Shown here: positions 58,225-64,000 of the stretch, in pieces
Numbering within the stretch: position 1 is the first letter of the stretch
How the letters are laid out: each line of letters opens with the position of its first letter
Assembly: GCF_017591425.1 (NCBI RefSeq)
Contig: NW_024465782.1
Span: 1 to 64,000 of the forward strand
Source of the DNA: Ochotona curzoniae
Lineage: Eukaryota; Chordata; Mammalia; Lagomorpha; Ochotonidae
Direction of reading: 5' to 3'
Length of the DNA stretch: 64,000 bases
Position numbers and translations under genes: made by a program
Notes under the pieces: model-generated
Told to the model about the DNA's origin: nothing
What the model saw: only the letters and a program-made list of their open reading frames with translations
The model's database searches: none

Positions 58225-60639
58225 TTGCTTCCCAGGAGACAAGCTGGATTGCGCCTGGGGACCCCGGCCGCCATGTGGCCGGGTCTCACGTCCCCAAAAG
58301 TCAGCACCGCCCCTCTTCCCGGCCAGGGCTTGGGTCTAGCCACGCCCCTGGCGGCCCCAGCCCAGGGTGGGATCGGCTGGATCTGCTCGCCCACGCTAAG
58401 CCCAAAGAGGGCCGCGCATGGGGGTCCAGCCGCCCTGTAACAGTCTTCTGAGGGAGCGTGAAGACTGTGGGTTGCTTCCCAGGAGACAAACTGGATTGAG
58501 CCTGGGGACACTGACAGCCATGTGGCCGGGGCTCACGTCCAAGAGCATCAGCCCCACCCCTCTTCCCGGCCCGGGCTTAGGTCAAGCCACGCCCCTGGCG
58601 GCCCCAGCCTGGGGGTGGGATCGGCTGGATCTGCTCGCCGATGCTTAGCCCAAAGAGGGCCGCGCGTGGGGGTCCAGCCGCCCCAAAACCGTCTTCTGAG
58701 CGAGCGTGAAGACTGTGGGTTGCTTCCCAGGAGACAAGCTGGATTGCGCCTGGGGAAACTGACAGCCATGTGGCCGGGGCTCACGTCCAAGAGCATCAGC
58801 CCCGCCCCTCTTCCCGGCCCGGGCTTAGGTCAAGCCACGCCCCTGGCGGCCCCAGCCTGGGGGTGGGATCGGCTGGACCTGCTGGCCGACGCTAAGCTCA
58901 AAGAGGGCCACGCGTGGGGTCCAGCCGCCCTGTAACAGTCTTCTGAGGGACCGTGAAGACTGTGGGTTGCTTCCCAGGAGACAAGCTGGATTGCGCCTGG
59001 GGACCCCGGCCACCATGTGGCCGGGGCTCACGTCCAAGAGCGTCAGCCCCGCCCCTCTTCCCGGCCCGGGCTTCGGTATAGCCACGCCACTGGAGGCCCC
59101 AGCCCGGGGGTGGGATCGGCTGGACCTGCTCGCCCACGCTAAGCCCAAAGAGGGCCCCACATGGGAGTGCACCCTCCCCGAAACAGTCTTCTGAGGGAGC
59201 GTGAAGACTGTGGGTTGCTTCCCAAGAGACAAGCTGGATTGCGCCTGAGGACCCCGGCCGCCATGTGGCCGGGGCTCACGTCACCGAGCGTCAGCACCGC
59301 CCCTCTTCCCGGCCAGGGCTTGGGTCTAGCCACGCCCCTGGCGGCCCCAGCCCGGGGGTGTGATCAGATGGAACTGCTCGCCGATGCTAAGCCCAAAGAG
59401 GGCCGCACGTGGAGGTCCAGCCGCCATGACACTGTCTTCCGAGGGAGCGTGAAGACTGTGGGTTGCTTCCCAGGAGACAAGCTGGATTGCGCCTGAGGAC
59501 GCTGGCCGCCATGTGGCCAGGTCTCACGTCTCCGAGTGTCAGCCCCGCCCCTCTTCCCGGCCCGGGCTTGGGTCTAGCCACGCCCCTGGCGGCCCCAGCC
59601 CGGGGGTGGGATCGGCTGGACCTGCTCGGCGACGCTAAGACCTAAGAGGGCCGCGCGTGGGGGTCCAACTGCCATGAAATTGTTTTCCGAGGGAGCGTGA
59701 AGACTGTGGGTTGCTTCCCAAGAGACAAGCTGGATTGCAACTGGGGACCCCGGCCGCCATGTGGCCAGGGCTCACGTCCCCGAGCATCAGCCCCGCCCTC
59801 TTCCAGGCCCGGGCTTGGGTCTAGCCACGCCCCTGGTGGCCCCAGCCCGGGGGTGGGATCGGCTGGACCTGCTCGCCAACACTAAGCCCAAAGAGGGCCG
59901 CAGGAGGTGGTCCAGCCACCCCGAAACAGTCTTCCGAGGTAGCGTGTAGACTGTGGGTTGCTTCCCAAGAGACAAGCTGGATTGCGCCTGAGGACCCCGG
60001 CCGCCATGTGGCCGGGGCTCACGTCCCCGAGCGTCAGCACAGCCCCTCTTCCCAGCCGGGCTTGGGTCTAGCCACGCCCCTGGCGGCCCCAGCCCGGGGG
60101 TGGGATCCACTGGACCTGCTGGCCGATGCTAAGCCCAAAGAGGGCCGCGCATGGGGGTCCAGCCGCCCCGAAACAGTCTTCTGAGGGAGCGTGAAGACTG
60201 TGGGTTGCTTCCCAGGAGACAAGCTGGAATGCACCTGGGGACCCCGGCCGCCATGTGGCCGGGGCTCACGTCCCAGAGCATCAGCCCCGACCCTCTTCCC
60301 AGCCCGGGCTTGGGTCTAGCCACGCCCCTGGCGGCCCCAGCCCGGGGGTGGGATCGGCTGGACCTGCTCGCCGACGCTAAGACCAAAGAGGGCCGCACAT
60401 GGGGGTGCACCCTCCCCGAAACAGTCTTCCGAGGGAGCGTGAAGACTGTGGGTTGCTTCCCAAGAGACAAGCTGGATTGCGCCTGAGAACCCTTCCTCCA
60501 TGTGGCCGGGGCTCACGTCCCCAAGCGTCAGCCCCGCCCCTCTTCCCGGCCCGGGCTTGGGTCTAGCCACGACCCTGACGGCCCCAGCCCTGGGGTGGGA
60601 TCGGCTGGAACTGCTCGCCGACACTAAGGCCAAAGAGGG
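58225..60639. repeat. C' block, copy 2, with one additional unit
   Basis: Partner of 54,014-56,180. The step from 4,211 to 4,459 bp places the extra unit at about 58,578-58,824; it has the gctcgccgatgcttag and aaaaccgtcttctgagcgag variants seen also in the 49- and 50.6-kb units. Private changes include caggaggtggtcc at about 59,901 and cctgagaacccttcctcc at about 60,482. Confidence 0.87.
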
Positions 60640-61528
60640 CCGCGCGTGGGGGTCCAACTGCCATGAAATTGTTTTCCGAGGGAGCGTGAAGACTGTGGGT
60701 TGCTTCCCAGGAGACAAGTTGGATTGCACCTGGGGAACCCGGCCGCCATGTGGCCGGGGCTCACGTCCAAGAGCGTCAGCCCCGCCCCTCTTCCCGGCCC
60801 GGGCTTGGGTCTAGCCACGCCCCTGTCGGCCCCAGCCCGGGGGTGGGATCCTCTGTACCTGCTTGCCGACACTAAGCCCAAAGAGGGCCGCGCATGGGGG
60901 TGCACCCTCCCCGAAACAGTCTTCTGAGGGAGCGTGAAGACTGTGGGTTGCTTCCCAGGAGACAAGCTGGATTGCGCCTGGGTACCCTGGCCGCCATGTG
61001 GCCGGGGCTCACGTGCCAGAGCGTCAGCCCCGCCCCTCTTCCCAGCCCGGGCTTGGGTCTAGCCACGCCCCTGGCGGCACCAGCCCGGGGGTGGGATCCG
61101 CTGGACCTGCTGGCCGATGCTAAGCCCAAAGAGGGTGGCGCATGGGGGTCCAACCGCCCCGAAACAGTCTTCTGAGGGAGCGTGAAGACTGTGGGTTGCT
61201 TCCCAAGAGACAAGCTGGAATGCCCCTGGGGACCCCGGCCGGCATGTGGCCAGGGCTCACGTCCCCGAGCGTCAGCCCCGCCCCTCTTCCCAGCCCGGGC
61301 TTGGGTCTTGCCACGACCCTGACGGCCCCAGGCTGGGGGTGGGATCAGGTGTACCTGCTCGCCCACGCTAAGACCAAAGAGGGCCGCACATGGGGGTGCA
61401 CCCTCCCCGAAACAGTCTTCCGAGGGAGCGTGAAGACTGTGGGTTGCTTCCCAAGAGACAAGCTGGATTGCGCCTGAGGACCCTGGCCTCCATGTGGCCG
61501 GAACTCACGTCCCCAAGCGTCAGCCCCG
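60640..61528. repeat. End of domain C'
   Basis: About 3.5 units: 60,640-60,930 matches 57,920-58,205; 60,960-61,528 matches about 56,749-57,317 (17 units). Private changes include gccggcatgtgg at 61,240 and gggtcttgccacg at 61,305. Confidence 0.78.
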
Positions 61529-62270
61529 CCCCTCTTTCCGGCCCGGGCTTGGGTCTAGCCACGCCCCTGGCGGCCCCAGCCCGGGGGTGGGATCCGCTGG
61601 ACCTGCTTGCCGACGCTAAGCCCAAAGAGGGCCGCGCATGGGGGTGCACCCTCCCCGAAACAGTCTTCTGAGGGAGCGTGAAGACTGTTGGTTGCTTCCC
61701 AGGAGACAAGCTTGATTGCGCCTGGGGACCCTGGCCGCCATGTGGCCGGGGCTCAATCCCCGAGCGTCAGCCCCACCCCTCTTCCCGGCCCGGGCTTGGG
61801 TCTAGCCACGCCCCTGGCGGCCCCAGCCCGGGGGTAGGATCGGCTGGACCTGCTCGCCCACGCTAAGCCCAAAGAGGGCCGCACGTAGGGGTCCAACCGC
61901 CATGAAATTGTTTTCCGAGGGAGCGTGAAGACTGTGGGTTGCTTCCCAGGAGACAAGCTGGATTGCACCTGGGGACCCTGGCCGCCATGTGGCCGGGGCT
62001 CACCTCCAAGAGCATCAGCCCCGCCCCTCTTCCCGGCCCGGGCTTGGTTCTAGCCACGCCCCTGGCGGCCCCAGCCCGGGGATGGGATCGGCTGGACCTG
62101 CTCGCCCACACTAAGCCCAAAGAGGGCCGCACATGGGGGTCCAGCCGTCCCGAAACAGTCTTCCGAGGGAGCATGAAGACTGTGGGTTGCTTCCCAGGAG
62201 ACAAGCTGGATTGCGCCTGGGGACCCTGGCCGCCATGTGGCCAGGGCTCACGTCCCCGAGCGTCAGCCCC
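61529..62270. repeat. Return of B-type units, matching 19,923-20,664
   Basis: Colinear at 41,606 bp (168 units), the longest-range match noticed in the window. Shared markers: ccccgcccctctttccgg, gactgttggttgc, gacaagcttgattgcgcc, cagccccacccc and gtaggggtccaaccgcc. Confidence 0.82.
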
Positions 62271-64000
62271 GCCCCTCTTCCTTGCCCGGGTTGGGTCTAG
62301 CCACGCCCCTGGCGGCCCCAGCCCAAGGGTGGGATCCTCTGTACCTGCTTGCCGAGGCTAAGCCCAAATAGGGCCGAGCATGGGGGTGCACCCTCCCCGA
62401 AACAGTCTTCTGAGGGAGCGTGAAGACTGTGGGTTGCTTCCCAGGAGACAAGCTGGATTGCGCCTGGGGACCCTGGCCGCCATGTGGCCGGGGCTCAATC
62501 CCCGAACGTCAGCCCCGCCCCTCTTCCCGGCCCGGGCTTGGGTCTAGCCACGCCCCTGGCGGCCCCAGCCCGGGGGTGGGATCGGCTGGACCTGCTCGCC
62601 CTGGCTAAGCCCAAAGAGGGCCACACGTAGGGGTCCAGCCTCCACGAAACAGTCTTCTGAGGGAGCGTGAAGACTGTGGGTTGCTTCCCAGGAGACAAGC
62701 TGGATTGCGCCTGGGGACCCCGGCCGCCATGTGGCCGGGGCTCACGTCCCCGAGCTTCAGCCCCGCCCCTCTTCCCGGCCCGGGCTTGGTTCTAGCCACG
62801 CCCCTGGAGGCCCCAGCCCGGGGGTGGGTTCGGCTGGACCTGCTCGCCGATGCTAAGCCCAAAGATGGCCGCGCGTGGGGGTCCAACCGCCATGAAATTG
62901 TTTTCCGAGGGAGCGTGAAGACTGTGGGTTGCTTCCCAGGAGACAAGCTGGATTGCACCTGGGGACCCCGGCCGCCATGTGGCCGGGGCTCACGTCCAAG
63001 AGCGTCAGCCCCGCCCCTCTTCCCGGCCCGGGCTTGGGTCTAGCCACGCCCCTGGCGGCCCCAGCCCGGGGATGGGATCAGCTGGACCTGCTCGCCCACA
63101 CTAAGCCCAAAGAGGGCCGCACATGGGGGTCCAGCCGCCCCAAAACAGTCTTCCGAGGGAGCATGAAGACTGTGGGTTGCTTCCCAGGAGACAAGCTGGA
63201 TTGCGCCTGGGTACCCTGGCCGCCATGTGGCCAGGGCTCACGTCCCCGAGCGTCAGCCCCGCCCCTCTTCCTTGCCCGGGTTGGGTCTAGCCACGCCCCT
63301 GGCGGCCCCAGCCCGGGGGTGGGATCCTCTGTACCTGCTTGCCGACGCTAAGCCCAAAGAAGGCCGCGCATGGGGGTGCACCCTCCCCGAAACAGTCTTC
63401 AGAGGGAGCGTGAAGACTCTGGGTTGCTTCCCAGGAGACAAGCTGGATTGCGCCTGAGGACACTGGCCTCCATGTGGCCGGGGCTCACGTCCCCAAGCGT
63501 CAGCCCCGCCCCTCTTCCCGGCCCGGGCTTGGGTCTAGCCACGCCCCTGGTGGCCCCAGCCCGGGGGTGGGATCGGCTGGACCTGCTCGCCCACGCTAAG
63601 CCCAAAGAGGGCGGCGCGTGGGGGTCCAGCCGCCCCAAAGCAGTCTTCCAAGGGAGCGTGAAGATTGTGGGTTGCTTCCCAGGAGACAAGCTGGATTGCA
63701 CCTGGGGACCCCGGCCGCCATGTGGCCGGGGCTCACGTCCAAGAGCGTCAGCCCCGCCCCTCTTCCCGGCCCGGGCTTGGTTCTAGCCACGCCCCTGGCG
63801 GCCCCAGCCCGGGGATGGGATCGGCTGGACCTGCTCGCCCACACTAAGCCCAAAGAGGGCCGCACATGGGGGTCCAGCCGTACCGAAACAGTCTTCCGAG
63901 GGAGCATGAAGACTGTGGGTTGCTTCCCAGGAGACAAGCTGGATTGCGCCTGGGGACCCTGGCCGCCATGTGGCCAGGGCTCACGTCCAGGAGCGTCAGC
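62271..64000. repeat. B''-type units to the right edge
   Basis: 62,605-63,200 resembles 20,505-21,100 (42,100 bp, 170 units); 63,400-63,690 carries the domain C junction cccaaagcagtcttccaagg and cctgaggacactggcctcc. The last complete unit start is at 63,906 and the array runs off the edge about 95 bp later, at a cacgtccaggagcgtcag variant also seen at about 39,470. Confidence 0.78.

Larger units (their letters stand above)
1..64000. repeat. 248-bp GC-rich satellite/macrosatellite array, about 258 units
   Basis: The window is one direct tandem array. The unit start (tgaagactgtgggttgcttc) recurs at 247-249 bp steps from position 8 to 63,906; 258 intervals fit with mean 247.7 bp. All units are in the same orientation. 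A hand-built consensus is 248 bp long with 88 G, 90 C (about 72% GC) and about 20 CpGs. Most units differ by a few percent at recurrent diagnostic sites. These are the text after ggctcac (gtcccc, gtccaag, gtgccc, aatcccc), the gcttgggtctag / gcttggttctag / gcttaggtcaag choice, the gatcggctgg / gatcctctgt / gatccgctgg choice, and the unit junction (ccgaaacagtcttctgag, atgaaattgttttccgag, ccgaaacagacttcagag). No interspersed element or unique DNA interrupts the array. I do not recognise the family; a vertebrate nuclear genome is likely but not proven. Function is unknown. Confidence 0.97.

Noticed and set aside
1..64000. CRISPR array
   Set aside because: The repeating unit is 248 bp with no alternation of short constant repeats and unique spacers.
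1..64000. Centromeric satellite with CENP-B boxes
   Set aside because: No nTTCGnnnnAnnCGGGn match was found: ttcg occurs only in rare variants (cctttcgaggg, gggttcggctgg) and fails the downstream positions. High GC also differs from typical alpha satellite, though a centromeric or subtelomeric site cannot be excluded.
1..64000. Telomeric or subtelomeric TTAGGG tract
   Set aside because: No run of TTAGGG or CCCTAA was seen; the only related text is isolated single-unit variation.
1..64000. Ribosomal DNA, 5S or tRNA gene cluster
   Set aside because: No recognisable rRNA core, 5S internal control region or tRNA A/B boxes within the unit.
1..64000. Feline-type GC-rich satellite (about 483 bp, reported with telomere-like hexamers)
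   Set aside because: Period and hexamer content do not fit: units here are 248 bp, with no dominant 496-bp alternation and no TAACCC. Recollection of that family is limited, so only a database comparison would settle it.

Overview
The whole 64-kb window is one uninterrupted, head-to-tail tandem array of a GC-rich repeat whose consensus unit is 248 bp. Counting the recurring unit start (g/a-tgaagactgtgggttgc) from position 8 to position 63,906 gives about 258 complete units, average spacing about 247.7 bp, plus 7 bp of a unit at the left edge and about 95 bp of one at the right edge. Neither edge leaves the array, so its true length and flanks are unknown. I see no protein-coding gene, RNA gene, transposon, CRISPR array or unique sequence. 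A consensus unit built by hand is about 72% G+C with about 20 CpGs (observed/expected about 0.63, CpG-island-like). A long, CpG-rich, inter-unit-variable satellite of this kind, with many CpG-to-TpG/CpA changes between units, fits a vertebrate (probably mammalian) nuclear genome with cytosine methylation. That assignment is inference; I do not recognise the family and name no species.

The array is not a flat run of equal monomers. Diagnostic variants recur in the same order at fixed distances and reveal nested segmental copies. 0-7.8 kb (domain A) holds a copied block at an 18-unit distance (4,458 bp). 7.9-30.3 kb (domain B) contains a 13-unit duplication (9.04-10.45 / 12.26-13.67 kb) and a large 44-unit one: 10.16-21.06 kb is repeated, with whole-unit losses, at 21.06-28.7 kb. 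30.4-36.1 kb (domain C) contains a 1.09-kb segment copied at an 8-unit distance with a single visible mismatch. At 36.1 kb domain B starts again (B', 36.1-about 45 kb, 113 units from its counterpart at 8.1 kb), and at 46.2 kb domain C starts again (C', 46.2-about 61.5 kb) and expands locally, including a 1.22-kb tract duplicated without visible mismatch (49.02-50.24 / 50.51-51.73 kb). From 61.5 kb B-like units return. The B-C-B'-C'-B'' order suggests an old super-repeat of about 28 kb overlaid by later single- and multi-unit exchanges.

Each consensus unit has a stop codon in each of the three forward frames (in the gtctag, ttctga and gctaag segments), and 248 is not a multiple of three, so the many short open frames are by-products of GC richness. 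What each unit does carry is a dense set of non-coding signals: a perfect GC box inside a canonical G-quadruplex pattern on the minus strand, an 8-bp-stem hairpin around a YY1-like core, and a CTCF-like half match. This is reminiscent of CpG-rich macrosatellites such as DXZ4 and D4Z4, but only by analogy. Block boundaries below were placed by eye and are good to about 50 bp unless stated otherwise.
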